This document shows positions 1-10,900 of a stretch of DNA of 64,000 nucleotides, piece by piece. Source of the stretch: MSPOR6 sp964652195 (GTDB lineage: Bacteria > Poribacteria > WGA-4E > WGA-3G); the NCBI GenBank assembly GCA_964652195.1, contig CAZZBB010000080.1, forward strand, positions 1 to 64,000, given 5' to 3'. The notes beneath the pieces are model-generated. The model did not search any database and had not been told where the DNA came from. It saw only the letters and a program-made list of their open reading frames with translations. Numbering within the stretch: the first letter of the stretch is position 1; every line of letters starts with the position of its first letter. The position numbers and the translations under genes were made by a program.

Positions 1-90
1 AATCAAGGAATCAACGGTATGAATGACATTAAGTCATTCCCCGAGTATGAATGCCTTAATGGCATTCCCCGCCCACAGAAGAAAAGAGAG

Positions 91-294
91 TGTAAGATCG
101 GGGATCGGAATCATCTCTACAAAAGAAAAGAGAGTGTAAGATCGGGGATCGGAATCCCCTTCTACAGAATATAAGAGAGTGTAAGATCGGGGATCGGAAT
201 CCCCTCCTACAGAATATAAGAGAGTGTAAGATCGGGGATCGGAATCCCCTCCCACAGAAGAAAAGAGTATGTAAGGCTTGGGGATTGGAATCCA
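91..294. repeat. 45-bp tandem repeats, first array (five units)
   Basis: The hexamer TGTAAG recurs at 91, 135, 180, 225 and 270, that is a 45-bp period with one 44-bp step. Most units carry the palindrome GGGGATCGGAATCCCC, a 6-bp stem with a 4-base loop, followed by a CTACAGAATATAAGAGAG-type spacer. The last unit has diverged (GGGGATTGGAATCC). There are no unique spacers, so this is not a CRISPR array. Confidence 0.85.
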
Positions 295-384
295 AATCAA
301 GGAATCAACGGTATGAATGACATTAAGTCATTCCCCGGGTATGAATGCCTTATTGGCATTCCCCGCCCACAGAAGAAAAGAGAA

Positions 385-473
385 TGTAAGATCGGGGATC
401 GAAATCCCCTCCTACAGAATATAAGAGAATGTAAGATCAGGGATCGGAATCCCCTCCCACAGAAAATGAATTG
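385..473. repeat. 45-bp tandem repeats, second array (two units)
   Basis: TGTAAG recurs at 385 and 430 with the same 45-bp spacing as the first array, and 385 lies exactly 294 bp from 91. The units keep the ATCGGGGATC and ATCCCCT palindromic core with single changes (GATCAGGGATC in the second). The array is shorter than the first, so units were gained or lost after the 294-bp duplication. Confidence 0.8.
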
Positions 474-553
474 GCATTTAAATTGCAAATTTCCATATAA
501 TATTTTAATAGCTGAACCATCATACTCTTATAATATAGATTGGAGATAGACAA

Positions 554-3500
554 ATGAATAAAATAACACAAAATAAGAAACTTCAAATCATTGGAATTAT
601 TATCATATCAACTCTTATCCTTTCTATCACTGATGTACTTGGAAAAGAAGAAGGCGATACAGAATTTAGTGTTGTTTCACTTCATTCTAAAGAGGAAATT
701 GGTGGAATAGCAGATTTCCTATTAAGTCTATCCAAGAACATTATAGAAGATGATAAGTTATATACTGAATTACCAACAAAAATTATACAGATTTCTCCAT
801 CAATGAAATTTACAGCACGTTGGGTAGCAAAGAATCAGATTGGAATATATTTAGACAATCCACTATCACCATCTGTGGATTATATTTTTATATTTCTACC
901 GAAATTTATACCTGATATCCAACATAATTTAATTGGTAAGAGTCAATTCAAATATACCTCTGCATCATTTAAGGTTAATAGTGCGCAGATCAAAATTCAA
1001 TCTAATGAAGAAACACAGATAAAAGTAGTTGGAATCGTCTCATTTAATTATGTTATTGATCTTGATGGTTTGAGAGATCATTTGTTTATTATTACAACCC
1101 AAGGAAGTAGTATTGATTATAAATTCCAAGAACAGAGCCAGATTACAGATACGGTTTTATTGGAGTTAAATAGTATTGTACCGATATTAGAGAGTGGATT
1201 CCTTCAGGTAAAGATTAATAAGGGATTTAAGTCCAACCAGACTGAAATAGGGTTGAGTGAAACAATTTATGCACCGATCAACTTAGAAGAAATTAAACCA
1301 CTTCATGTTAATGATAGTCAATTTCTTCAAAGAGATGGATATCCTTACATTCAACTAAGATTCAGTTCACAAATTCACCATGATATATTAAAAGAACATG
1401 TAAGCATTACACCTTCAATACCATTTCAATTGGTTGGTAGTAGAAACCAATATGAACTTCGAGGTGATTTTGAATTTGGTACACAATATACAATTAATAT
1501 CCAACATGGTATGTCCTCAGTAGACCGTACTATACTAAGAGATACGTATATTGCAAGATTAAAAGTTCCGAACCTTAATCCAAGAATACGGTTTATTGAT
1601 GATACATACTTCATACCACTTAAGGGTTCTTTAGATCTTGAAATTGCTACTACGAATATAGATAAGTTTGAATTTGGAATTGCAAAACTACATCTATCCA
1701 GCCTCCCCGAACTAATTCATAAAGGTGAAATCGAAATTGCTTCTATAGATAATGAAGAAGTCATCACTCAGTTGTCATTAGGGGAATTCCTGACAGAAAA
1801 TCATGCTGGGATTTTTAAGATAATTATCTATTCAAATCAAGGTAGAGTTGGATATGCTGAACGACTTTTAGTAATCACAGATCTTGGGATAGTAGCAAAG
1901 GTGATTGAAAATGAAATGTGGGTATGGGTAAATTCTCTTGATTCATTAGATCCAATTTCGAAAGCAGATGTACAGATACTCAATAATAAGAGTATGAACA
2001 TACTGTATTCTGAAAAAACTGATAAGAATGGGTTTGCCAAATTTCGTATTGATTTAGATGAATTAGAAGAGAATCCCAAATTTCTTATTACAGTCAACAA
2101 GGATAATGACTTTTCATTACTCCAGTTGCAACGAGAAAACTTATCCACCAACAGATTCGACATTGATGGTATTCCATATTTAGATAATGACTATGAGGCA
2201 TTTCTCTATACAGAACGTGGTGTATATCGTCCAGGAGAAACAGTGAATCTTGTAGGAATTGTTCGAGGGAAGAATGTCATTCCACCAAATCAACTTCCAT
2301 TACAGATTAACATAGTCAATCCAACGGGGAATATTGTAAAAGAATTACAGGTAAAAACTGGTAGTGAAGGGACATGTGAAATTGAAATACCTATTGCGGA
2401 TGTTTCTCTCACTGGATGGTATAGCGCAAGAATGCTGTTTGACAAAAAGCAGATTGGTTCAGTATCGTTTCAAGTAGAAGAATTCATTCCAGACCGAATG
2501 AAAATAGATCTTAATGTTGAAAAAGCTACTTATACTGTAGGGGATGAGGTAAATTTTGATATAAATGCAACAAACCTATACGGCACACCTGCTGTTGGTA
2601 GATCAGTATACGCTTTATATTTCCTTTCCTCAACTCAATTTATACCTCCGGATAAATTCCAGTCATATAAGTTTGCTGATAATTCACGCACATTTGAAAG
2701 GAAGAGCATACAACTAAACGATACAGTCACCGATGCAAATGGCAATGTAAATTATGCTTTCAAACTCCCAATGGATTTAAAACCACCCGCTGCACTTAAT
2801 TGTGACATCCATGCTACTGTGCAGGATCTTGGTGGACGTGCTGTTTCTACTTCAGCCTCAGTACTTGTCCACCCGTATACACATTACATTGGAATTAGAC
2901 GACCTGTGCAAGGAACTGTCAAACTAAATGAGAAGGTTAGCTTTGAATACATTGTATTAGATACAGATGGAATGGTCACGAGCGGACATCCGGTAAAGAT
3001 GACAATATCTTCTATGGATTCACACACCAGGCGAGGACAAGGATCCCGATCTTATACGAAAATAGAATCAAGAACCCTCACATCGCTTGATAAACCGGGT
3101 ACGTTTGATTTTATTCCTGTTGCTTTTGGGGTTCATTTGGTAGAGTTTGAGGATCTTAAAAGTAAAGCAAAAACATCAATGCAATTTTATGTATCGGAAT
3201 GGGGTGGAGTTCCTTGGTCTATCGAAAACGCCAATAAACTTGATATGTCACTTGATAAACCCTCATACCTCCCAGGTGAAAAAGCGAAACTAACTATAAA
3301 ACCTCCATTCCAAGGGAAAGTTTTACTAACAATCGAACGCGACAAAGTGTTGAGTTACCAGACTATTATCTTGAAAAAGACTACTGAGACATTGACAATC
3401 CCTGTAGAGGAATTATATTCTCCGAATGTGTATCTTTCAGCAATATTGATAAGATCAACAACAACATTGAAAAAGGATTCTCCGGCACGAGCATACGGTA

Positions 3501-6043
3501 TTTTACCATTAAAAATTAATTCCGAACAAAATCACTTAAATGTTGCAATTAATGCACCTGAACAGGTTCGACCAAATTCAGATATCAATATCAAGGTTAA
3601 AGTAAATGGCAAGAAAAAAGAACAATCATATATGGTAACAATTGCAGCTGTTGATGAAGGTATAATTCAACTAACTGGTATGAATACACCAGATCCACAC
3701 TCACATTTCTATCAGAAGAGAAGATTAGATACACTATCCTTTGAGTTTTATACAGCAATTACACAAGACAAACAATTTCCTATCAGACCTATTCAATCCC
3801 TTTCGGATATGTTAGGGTTTGTAACACATCAATACAATGATATAAGTGATAATTCATTTGCCTCACCTGCATTTGATCAGGCAGAATTAAATGTGGAATC
3901 TGCCAGCAGATTACCAAAGGCTAAACGTATGATGATGTCTGCCAAAAGAGTCAATACGGATACTGCTCTACGAGTCAAACCAATATCACTCTGGTCCGGA
4001 CTAATGAGAACAGATAAAGATGGTAATGGGAATATTCGTTTAAATATTCCACAATTCAACGGAACTCTCCGTCTGATGGCTGTTGCATTCGCAGGGAAAT
4101 ATTTCGGTTCAGCTACCAGTAAGATTCAAGTACGCGATCCTGTAGTCATTACACCAACATTTCCTCGTTTTCTTTCAAGTGGTGATCGTATCCGTGTTCC
4201 TGTCAATGTATATAATGGTAATACCAATGCTGCAGATTTCAAGGTGAAATTACAAGTCTCTGGTCCAGTAAAACTATTATCTGGTAATGGTAATATACAT
4301 CAGACTGTGGTTATTGAAGAGGATTCACTTGAAAAACAGTTGAATGTTGAATCAGATTCCGAAGGACAGGTGTATTTTGATGTAATTGCACATGATGTCG
4401 TTGGTATATCGGATTTTGATTTATCTATTACTGGTGGTGGAGAAGAGATTAAGGCAACACCTGTCAGTATTCCAATAAGGTCTCCTTCGCCATACATTAC
4501 TAAGACAGGTCAAGGAATTGTTAGCGTGAATGAACCTGCAGAATTTATCCTACCATCGAACTTACGAGCGGATACTTCTGAGTTTTTGGTTTCGCTATCT
4601 CCACTACCTTCATTGCGTTTTGCAAATGGACTTCGATACCTTATACAATATCCTTACGGGTGTATTGAACAAACAACAAGCCGTGTATTTCCATTACTAT
4701 ACCTCTCTGATTTAGCGCGTATAGTTGAACCAACATTAGCCGAAGAGGGTAAAATCAAAGAATATATTGAGGTAGGAATTGAAAAACTTGAAGAAAAGTT
4801 AGGAAATAATCTGATGTTCTCATATTGGCAACGCGGATCTTATACACACAACTGGAGCAGTATCTATGCTGCACATTTTCTCGTTGAAGCAAGAATAGCA
4901 GGTTACCAAGTTTCAAATTACACATATAACAGAATGATTGAAGGGTTACGCAGACAAGTAAGAAAGGAATTGATTGGAAATATCCATGAAAATAGACAAC
5001 CGGATAAATATAGATTACCACAAGTCGTTTATGCTTGTTATGTATTAAGTAAAGCAGGACAATCAGAAAAACAGGTTATGTTCCATCTCAGAAATAACCG
5101 TATAAAGGATCTATATAATTATAGCGTTTTTCAACTGGCTGGGGCTTTTGCACATAGTGGGAATAAACAGATTGCATTATCATTATTACCTGATAAAGTC
5201 GATTTTGAAAAAACAGAATATCGAGATACGGGTTGGAATTTCGATTCAAGTATTAGATCTTATGCAATTATTTTGGATATGTTAATGGAAATAAAGGATG
5301 ACCATCCGTTTATTCCACATTTGGTTGAAAGTCTTACAGATTCGGCTTCAAATAGGCAAAGATGGGGAACAACACAAGAGAATGCCTATGCATTTCTTGC
5401 ACTTGGTAAATATTTAAATAGACTACCTCACCAGAAATTCACTGGAGAGATTATTCGAGATTCGGATCCTGTCGTTCGTTTTGATTCTATGGGTAAGCAA
5501 CTTGCAAATTCAGATTGGGACGGTTCACATTTTAAGATCAATATACAAGGGAATGGAACATGCTATTACTACTGGGAAGCCTTTGGAATTGGTCGTGATT
5601 CATATATTGAGGAATATGGTAATGGAATAGTTGTAAATAGACGATATTTAACCCAGGATCAATCTCGTGTGAAGAAAGTTTTTCAACAGGGAGAACTGCT
5701 AATCGTAGAAATCACAGTAAAATCATTGTCGAAGGATCTTCATAATGTAGTTGTTGTTGATATGTTGCCAGCAGGATTCGAAATTGAAAACCCTCGTCTA
5801 AAAACGAGAGATAGAAATTCTATTCTCCATCAAAAATCCTTCAGACCGAATAACATTGATATCCGTGATGATAGGCTGATCCTCTTTGGATCATTTCCTA
5901 AAGATAACGAGCGGAAATTCTATTATACACTAAGGGCAGTAACCGAAGGTAGTTTTACATTACCACCTATTTCCGCTGAGGCTATGTATGATCCGAGCAA
6001 ATCCGCTGTGGCAGGTACAGGAACTATTCAAGTAGTGAGATAA
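554..6043 (+). CDS. Alpha-2-macroglobulin family protein with intact thioester
   Basis: This 1829-residue protein is a bacterial alpha-2-macroglobulin, a periplasmic or surface protease trap that links covalently to attacking proteases through an internal thioester. The N-terminus is basic and hydrophobic (residues 1-30), an export signal or anchor, but has no lipobox cysteine, unlike many bacterial homologues. An MG2-like region with YRPGE lies near residue 555. The A2M domain starts near 1145 (SLWSGLMRTDKDG). The thioester motif YGCIEQ has Cys1370 and Gln1373, followed by the helical thioester domain and a C-terminal beta domain. TGGAGATAGACAAATG supports the start. The usual bacterial partner, PBP1c (PbpC), is absent; an L,D-transpeptidase gene converges on it instead. 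The family call is firm; the target protease is unknown. Confidence 0.95.
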   Translation: MNKITQNKKLQIIGIIIISTLILSITDVLGKEEGDTEFSVVSLHSKEEIGGIADFLLSLSKNIIEDDKLYTELPTKIIQISPSMKFTARWVAKNQIGIYLDNPLSPSVDYIFIFLPKFIPDIQHNLIGKSQFKYTSASFKVNSAQIKIQSNEETQIKVVGIVSFNYVIDLDGLRDHLFIITTQGSSIDYKFQEQSQITDTVLLELNSIVPILESGFLQVKINKGFKSNQTEIGLSETIYAPINLEEIKPLHVNDSQFLQRDGYPYIQLRFSSQIHHDILKEHVSITPSIPFQLVGSRNQYELRGDFEFGTQYTINIQHGMSSVDRTILRDTYIARLKVPNLNPRIRFIDDTYFIPLKGSLDLEIATTNIDKFEFGIAKLHLSSLPELIHKGEIEIASIDNEEVITQLSLGEFLTENHAGIFKIIIYSNQGRVGYAERLLVITDLGIVAKVIENEMWVWVNSLDSLDPISKADVQILNNKSMNILYSEKTDKNGFAKFRIDLDELEENPKFLITVNKDNDFSLLQLQRENLSTNRFDIDGIPYLDNDYEAFLYTERGVYRPGETVNLVGIVRGKNVIPPNQLPLQINIVNPTGNIVKELQVKTGSEGTCEIEIPIADVSLTGWYSARMLFDKKQIGSVSFQVEEFIPDRMKIDLNVEKATYTVGDEVNFDINATNLYGTPAVGRSVYALYFLSSTQFIPPDKFQSYKFADNSRTFERKSIQLNDTVTDANGNVNYAFKLPMDLKPPAALNCDIHATVQDLGGRAVSTSASVLVHPYTHYIGIRRPVQGTVKLNEKVSFEYIVLDTDGMVTSGHPVKMTISSMDSHTRRGQGSRSYTKIESRTLTSLDKPGTFDFIPVAFGVHLVEFEDLKSKAKTSMQFYVSEWGGVPWSIENANKLDMSLDKPSYLPGEKAKLTIKPPFQGKVLLTIERDKVLSYQTIILKKTTETLTIPVEELYSPNVYLSAILIRSTTTLKKDSPARAYGILPLKINSEQNHLNVAINAPEQVRPNSDINIKVKVNGKKKEQSYMVTIAAVDEGIIQLTGMNTPDPHSHFYQKRRLDTLSFEFYTAITQDKQFPIRPIQSLSDMLGFVTHQYNDISDNSFASPAFDQAELNVESASRLPKAKRMMMSAKRVNTDTALRVKPISLWSGLMRTDKDGNGNIRLNIPQFNGTLRLMAVAFAGKYFGSATSKIQVRDPVVITPTFPRFLSSGDRIRVPVNVYNGNTNAADFKVKLQVSGPVKLLSGNGNIHQTVVIEEDSLEKQLNVESDSEGQVYFDVIAHDVVGISDFDLSITGGGEEIKATPVSIPIRSPSPYITKTGQGIVSVNEPAEFILPSNLRADTSEFLVSLSPLPSLRFANGLRYLIQYPYGCIEQTTSRVFPLLYLSDLARIVEPTLAEEGKIKEYIEVGIEKLEEKLGNNLMFSYWQRGSYTHNWSSIYAAHFLVEARIAGYQVSNYTYNRMIEGLRRQVRKELIGNIHENRQPDKYRLPQVVYACYVLSKAGQSEKQVMFHLRNNRIKDLYNYSVFQLAGAFAHSGNKQIALSLLPDKVDFEKTEYRDTGWNFDSSIRSYAIILDMLMEIKDDHPFIPHLVESLTDSASNRQRWGTTQENAYAFLALGKYLNRLPHQKFTGEIIRDSDPVVRFDSMGKQLANSDWDGSHFKINIQGNGTCYYYWEAFGIGRDSYIEEYGNGIVVNRRYLTQDQSRVKKVFQQGELLIVEITVKSLSKDLHNVVVVDMLPAGFEIENPRLKTRDRNSILHQKSFRPNNIDIRDDRLILFGSFPKDNERKFYYTLRAVTEGSFTLPPISAEAMYDPSKSAVAGTGTIQVVR

Positions 6044-6106
6044 AAATCAAAGGTATAATTATGGATGTGTTTACGCATTCAATATAAATCATGAACCCGT
6101 GTCAGA

Positions 6107-6889
6107 CTAAGGTGTTTGTTGTTCTGAAAAATGATATACCCCTTGTCTATCTACCGTAATTTCAGGTATATTTCCATGTTCAACAAACCAGTCATACCCA
6201 ATCTTCAGATTAGACCAGAATTGGATTAACCCTTCATTATGCTGAAATCTATTCTTGAGACGATTCAATGATGTACTGTCCAATTTTGAAGGGAAAATGT
6301 GGACCGGTATTTTTTCTTCACCATTCGACTTGGCTTGGACTGCTAACCAATATACTTCCATAATCTTATCATCTGTTATAGGAATACATCCAATAGTGGC
6401 ACACCCGCCATGTATAAAGATATCTCCACCCAAGTTGCCCTTTACACCTAATATCTTATCTGATTTGTTAGGATAATTGATGCCAAGTGACAAAAAGAAA
6501 TTGCTATTAGGATTAAATCGGTCAATATAATAAAATCCTTCTGGTATCTGTAAATCACCTTCCTGTCTTTTCGGTCCTAACTTACCTGATGATGCACAGA
6601 ATTCATAATCACAAACCTTCTGATACGTCTCATCAGCATTTCTCTTTGTCCATACTTCCAATTTCTGTTCTTCCTTAAAGATTCGAATAAAGATATTCTG
6701 TGGTGGATATTCATACCCCATTTTTTCAAATAGATCTTGCAGTCGTAGATCCTTTTCTCTATGAGCAATCTGAACACGTGGATTGGTTAACTGTTTCTCT
6801 CTAAAGGTTTTATTATCTGTTGATTTACATGCAAATAACATACTGGAGACAAGGATAATCACAAATAATTTTATCATAATGAGATACAT
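6107..6889 (-). CDS. L,D-transpeptidase (YkuD/YafK-like) lipoprotein
   Basis: YkuD-fold L,D-transpeptidases cross-link or modify peptidoglycan stem peptides in the periplasm. Signature residues are IHGGCATIGCIPI, with His160 and probable catalytic Cys168, matching the family HG...GC pattern. The N-terminus MIKLFVIILVSSMLFAC is a lipoprotein signal with lipidated Cys21. The chosen ATG lies 3 nt after the stop of the upstream cyclase-family gene, so the two are probably cotranslated. An internal ATG at 6877 would give a more compact signal peptide and is an equally good start. Length is 260 residues, close to YafK-type proteins. It converges on the A2M gene across 63 bp. Confidence 0.88.
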   Translation of the reverse strand: MYLIMIKLFVIILVSSMLFACKSTDNKTFREKQLTNPRVQIAHREKDLRLQDLFEKMGYEYPPQNIFIRIFKEEQKLEVWTKRNADETYQKVCDYEFCASSGKLGPKRQEGDLQIPEGFYYIDRFNPNSNFFLSLGINYPNKSDKILGVKGNLGGDIFIHGGCATIGCIPITDDKIMEVYWLAVQAKSNGEEKIPVHIFPSKLDSTSLNRLKNRFQHNEGLIQFWSNLKIGYDWFVEHGNIPEITVDRQGVYHFSEQQTP

Positions 6890-6892
6890 TAT

Positions 6893-7975
6893 TTACCGTA
6901 TGACAATCGGATTCCCCGGTGAACCTGTTGCACCTTTCAAACGTAGTGGGGCAAAACTAAAAGCAAATTCATACACTTTATCTGCTGCCAATTCCTCAGT
7001 AATGATATTCTCAAGATTGTATATACCGTGTTTCACGATAAACAACTGGTGTACTGGAAATGCCAACGATTCATCCGGGTTCGGTACAACCTCAATACCC
7101 CAGTTATCACTACATAACATCACAATCTTTTGATCAACAAGATATTGACCTGCTTCCAAACCGATCCCCGGTTCAGTTGTGCTGTACCTATCATTATCTT
7201 TCATCCATAAGCTACCCCAACCGGTATGTATAATTACAACATCACCAGGTGTGATTTCAACATTCTGTTTTTTCAATGCGCCTTCAAGATCAGCACGTGT
7301 AATCTCGTAACTATCTCCAAGCATTTCAACACCTTTGTACCCTGCAATATCAATCAATACACCACGTGTGAAGATAGGTCCAACATTCTCAACACCCAGT
7401 TCTTTAAGACCTTCAGCAGTCGCAAAATCATTCTGATCTAATCCATTATAGAAATGATCACCAATACCGATGTGTCCCAATCCATCGAATTGTGTTCCAA
7501 TTTGACCGATCTCACCACTAAAAATCTCCTCAAACCATGTTGTCTTATTCTCTCCAAGGGGGCCGGACATCTGTGGAATTCGAAGGCTATAATGACGCGT
7601 TCCAAATACTGGAATACCACTCTCATAAACCCTCCCAAGTTGGTAGACCTTACCAGTCTTGATTAGACTCGCTGCATCTAACGCCTCTTGTTGGGTTAAT
7701 CTGTTAACTGCACCCCGTCTGTCCTCAGCACCCCACTCAGATGGATACCAAGATTGTGGTGGTTCTGGTGCAGGATCTAAATTGGGAATAGGTTTTCGAA
7801 CCTTTGGTTTGGGAGGAATAGCTGGATCTTCTTGAGCAAATACCACATTGCTCATTACCTGTCCATTTTGGAAATATGGTCCTACAATCTGCTTTATAAG
7901 TATATAGCTAAATGAGAAGAATACTAATACAATTACCACAATTAAAATACCGATAGGTCTTGTCTTCTTAAACAT
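6893..7975 (-). CDS. Cyclase family protein (kynurenine formamidase-like fold), membrane anchored
   Basis: This is a PF04199 cyclase-family hydrolase, metal-dependent enzymes that include kynurenine formamidase. The sequence shows the characteristic TQFDGLGHIG segment (Asp and His as likely metal ligands), HTGWGSLW and the C-terminal KHGIYNLENI. An N-terminal transmembrane helix (RPIGILIVVIVLVFFSF) and a proline-rich linker suggest an envelope location. An upstream ATG at 7999 is in frame, but AAGGAGATAACG sits directly before the ATG at 7975 and the longer form would overlap the preceding gene, so 7975 is preferred. Substrate is not predictable from the sequence. Confidence 0.85.
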   Translation of the reverse strand: MFKKTRPIGILIVVIVLVFFSFSYILIKQIVGPYFQNGQVMSNVVFAQEDPAIPPKPKVRKPIPNLDPAPEPPQSWYPSEWGAEDRRGAVNRLTQQEALDAASLIKTGKVYQLGRVYESGIPVFGTRHYSLRIPQMSGPLGENKTTWFEEIFSGEIGQIGTQFDGLGHIGIGDHFYNGLDQNDFATAEGLKELGVENVGPIFTRGVLIDIAGYKGVEMLGDSYEITRADLEGALKKQNVEITPGDVVIIHTGWGSLWMKDNDRYSTTEPGIGLEAGQYLVDQKIVMLCSDNWGIEVVPNPDESLAFPVHQLFIVKHGIYNLENIITEELAADKVYEFAFSFAPLRLKGATGSPGNPIVIR

Positions 7976-7985
7976 CGTTATCTCC

Positions 7986-10900
7986 TTATTCTTTTTCAAA
8001 AAGATCTGAATAGATTCTACGCTGCAACCTATTCATTTTTTCCTGTTTTGTAATTCTAACACTAACCTCCTGAAATGTGGGAGGATTATCAGAAATACCT
8101 TCTAAGGTTACCTTTTTTCTTTGAAATTCTCCTTCTTCATCGATTTCTTTATAGGTAAGTTCAATGACATCACCTGATTTCCAATCGGCAGCTAATTTAC
8201 ATAAGTCAAGAGTGGACATCACTTGGTTACCATCAACCGAACTAATATCAACCATATTGTCCCGTTCTAAACTTTTCTTTATTACACCAACAACATACTC
8301 ATACTTTGGTATCTTTACGTATGAAGTAATTTCAAAATCTAAACCTGCGTAAGCAAGGTATTCTTTCAATGGGAGTCGGTCTTTTCCTAAAACATACTTA
8401 TCATAAAACTGTCTCATATCCTTACGATATACTTTAATTACACTTCTGATGATATCTTCATTGGTAAACTCTAATGTATTGTCAGGAAACTTACGGTACA
8501 AATCTTGCATCACATGATTAAGATTCTTTCTGTTCTTGGTATGATGTCTAATTTGAAGGTCTAATACTGCCGCAATAAGACTACCCCCTTCGTATGCCAA
8601 ACGACTATCTCGATAATTATCACCTATAGCATATTCATGAGAAACTGATAAATACATCTCACAAGCTCTTTCAAGTATTCTAAGATATTCACTTTCAGAT
8701 AGATAACCCAATTGCCTGGAAATGATATATGAATAATAATATGTCACACCTTCACTGAACCATTTTTCTTTGGATGAGAAACGCGGAAGGGATGTTAGTC
8801 CATTCCAAATATGGAATACTTCATGACCAAGAAAAGGTCCATACCGGTATTTCGTATCTGGATTCACAATTTCACCCATTAAGATACTTACACTATGTCT
8901 ACGTCCATATCCTTCCATACGCTTTTGCATATCTTCTTCGTAATGATTAATTAAAAGTGTGACAGGACGATCAGTTCCATCCTCAAAGACGTTTGAATAG
9001 ACATTAAGGTATTCTTCAACAGTTTTCTGAATCTCATCTTTAGACGAATTAAATTTACTGTCAAGTCCAATTACAACCTTTGTATCACCGGATTCTGCTA
9101 CAACTTCATCATATTTACCTATTAGTATAAAGTTTTCAGTTAGGTCTTTCTGATTATCAACTGAAAACCTATATCCAGTATTTCCAATACTGTTCCATGG
9201 GGTTAATACATCCCATCCATCTGGAAGGATTAATTCCACCTCTATCTTATCTGACTTTCCCCCAATAATAAAGAGGTCACCACCAAACCATAGCATACTG
9301 TTATCTCGGAAAATTGGACGAGTTCTGGATAGGAATTGGGTTCCACGCCTTTCTATCTTAAATCCTTTGTAATGTTTAGCATATTCAGTTGATATTTCGT
9401 AATTAAAGTTCATTGTCCCACCAGTACGATGTTTAAAGAATTTTGTTGTCCAAGTAGGATACGGATACTCAGTAAAATGTGGTACACCAATTGCGTCAGG
9501 TTTTACTGTGAGACCACGCATGAATGGATAGTTTTTGGATTTATATTCATCATGATTCGGGACAAATTGATTATGTTGAGGTATATAATTGCTATCACCC
9601 TTAAGACGTAACTTCATTTCCTCAAAGTTGCTTCCTACAGGTAATAACTCAAAATCAACAAGCATTTCTCCCGGTTTAGTTTCATCTGGTATTGTAATTG
9701 TGTATTTAGATTCTATCAATGATATCTCTGGTGTGTCATGAATATCAAGAATTGCTATCTTCTCAATCATTGGACTGTGTTGATACTCATTCTGCCATTT
9801 ATATGTCCAAGTCGTTTCAGTATTTAGCGGAAAATACGCATTACTACCATTTGGAACATTATAATCGATTAATTCAGCTTCCGTAGTAATACCATTAGCA
9901 TGTTCAAAACGAAATTTTACAATTCCAATACCTTTCACAAACCATAGATAACGTGTGCCATGAGTGAGTGCAACTATTGATGAATCTTCTGAAGTTAGAT
10001 TTGGAGATACCGTAGCACCTTCAAAAACAGTTTTATGCCTAAGACAATCCTTAAATGTACCAAGAGACGTTTCTATTGTGTCAAAATCTTGAATCAAGGT
10101 TGTCACAAAGGTTGTCACATTTGCATTCGAATAGCTTTCTTTTGTCCAGGTCATTCCAACTTTTATAGGATATCGTAATAGTTCTTGATAATAATTTGCG
10201 ATTAACTCAATAAATATACTATTTGGACCTTCTGGCACGTCCCGACCTGAGTAGGAAGATCCTGATCCCGATAGCTTCAATGGTGCATCTCTTTTGGGAT
10301 AAAAGTAAAAGTTTCCATCCAGTTTCTTTTTCCCTCCGTCTATTGATGCGTAGGAATTAAACCTAAGTCCATCTTTGCTATTTTTGTTTGTAAATATCTT
10401 TAAGTCCTCGATTATTTCTAAATTTTCAAAGTTATTCTTCCATTTATACTACCAAGAATTACCAACTGCTATTGGAAAAATATCAACGTTACCAGATGGA
10501 ATTTTACTCTCCACTAATTCCCCTTCAGTGATAACTCCATTAGTGTGTTCATACCTCAACTTCACGACACCAATACCAGGTGAAAACCACAGATATCGTG
10601 TCCCGTTAACCAATGCATTGCCTAACTCTGTACGGGATTCCCAATTCGCATCTTTTATTACAGTTTTGTGTTTTAAACATTTTGGATACACCCGATTGGA
10701 TACTTCTACATCTTCATATCCTTGAAGAGAGACCTTTTCAGTTCCTCCTCTATGTCCTCTTTGTTCCCATGAATCTCCAATAGTTATTGGTCCTTGAAAA
10801 AGATTTCCTTCAAAACTATCCAAAATTGTCCGCATAGTTCGGGGTGTGTCAATACTTGAGCTAAAGTCACTCATACTTAATGTCAAATAGGAATTTGTTT

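Larger units (their letters stand above)
1..473. repeat. Nested hairpin-rich repeat block (294-bp duplication)
   Basis: The block that opens with AATCAAGGAATCAACGG at position 1 recurs at 295 with only scattered changes, giving a higher-order period of 294 bp. Each copy begins with a leader containing two short hairpins. In the first copy these are GAATGAC/GTCATTC (21-27 with 33-39) and GAATGCC/GGCATTC (49-55 with 61-67), each followed by CCCC. After the leader comes a run of 45-bp units. Reading frames inside the block on both strands are only translations of the repeat. It ends about 80 bp before the A2M start codon. Function is unknown; transcript termination, a mobile hairpin element or a recombination hotspot are possible. 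Confidence 0.85.

Noticed and set aside
91..473. CRISPR-like array
   Set aside because: Units are contiguous at 45 bp with no unique spacers, are internally palindromic throughout, and no cas gene is present.
34..549. Open frames on both strands in the first 550 bases, rich in DSDPRSYT-like or FRSPILHSL-like peptides
   Set aside because: They are direct translations of the 45-bp repeats in different frames, with no ribosome sites or independent protein character.
10449..10451. TAG read as an amino acid (code variation)
   Set aside because: Other genes, for example trigger factor and the L,D-transpeptidase, end properly at TAG, so it is a normal stop here.
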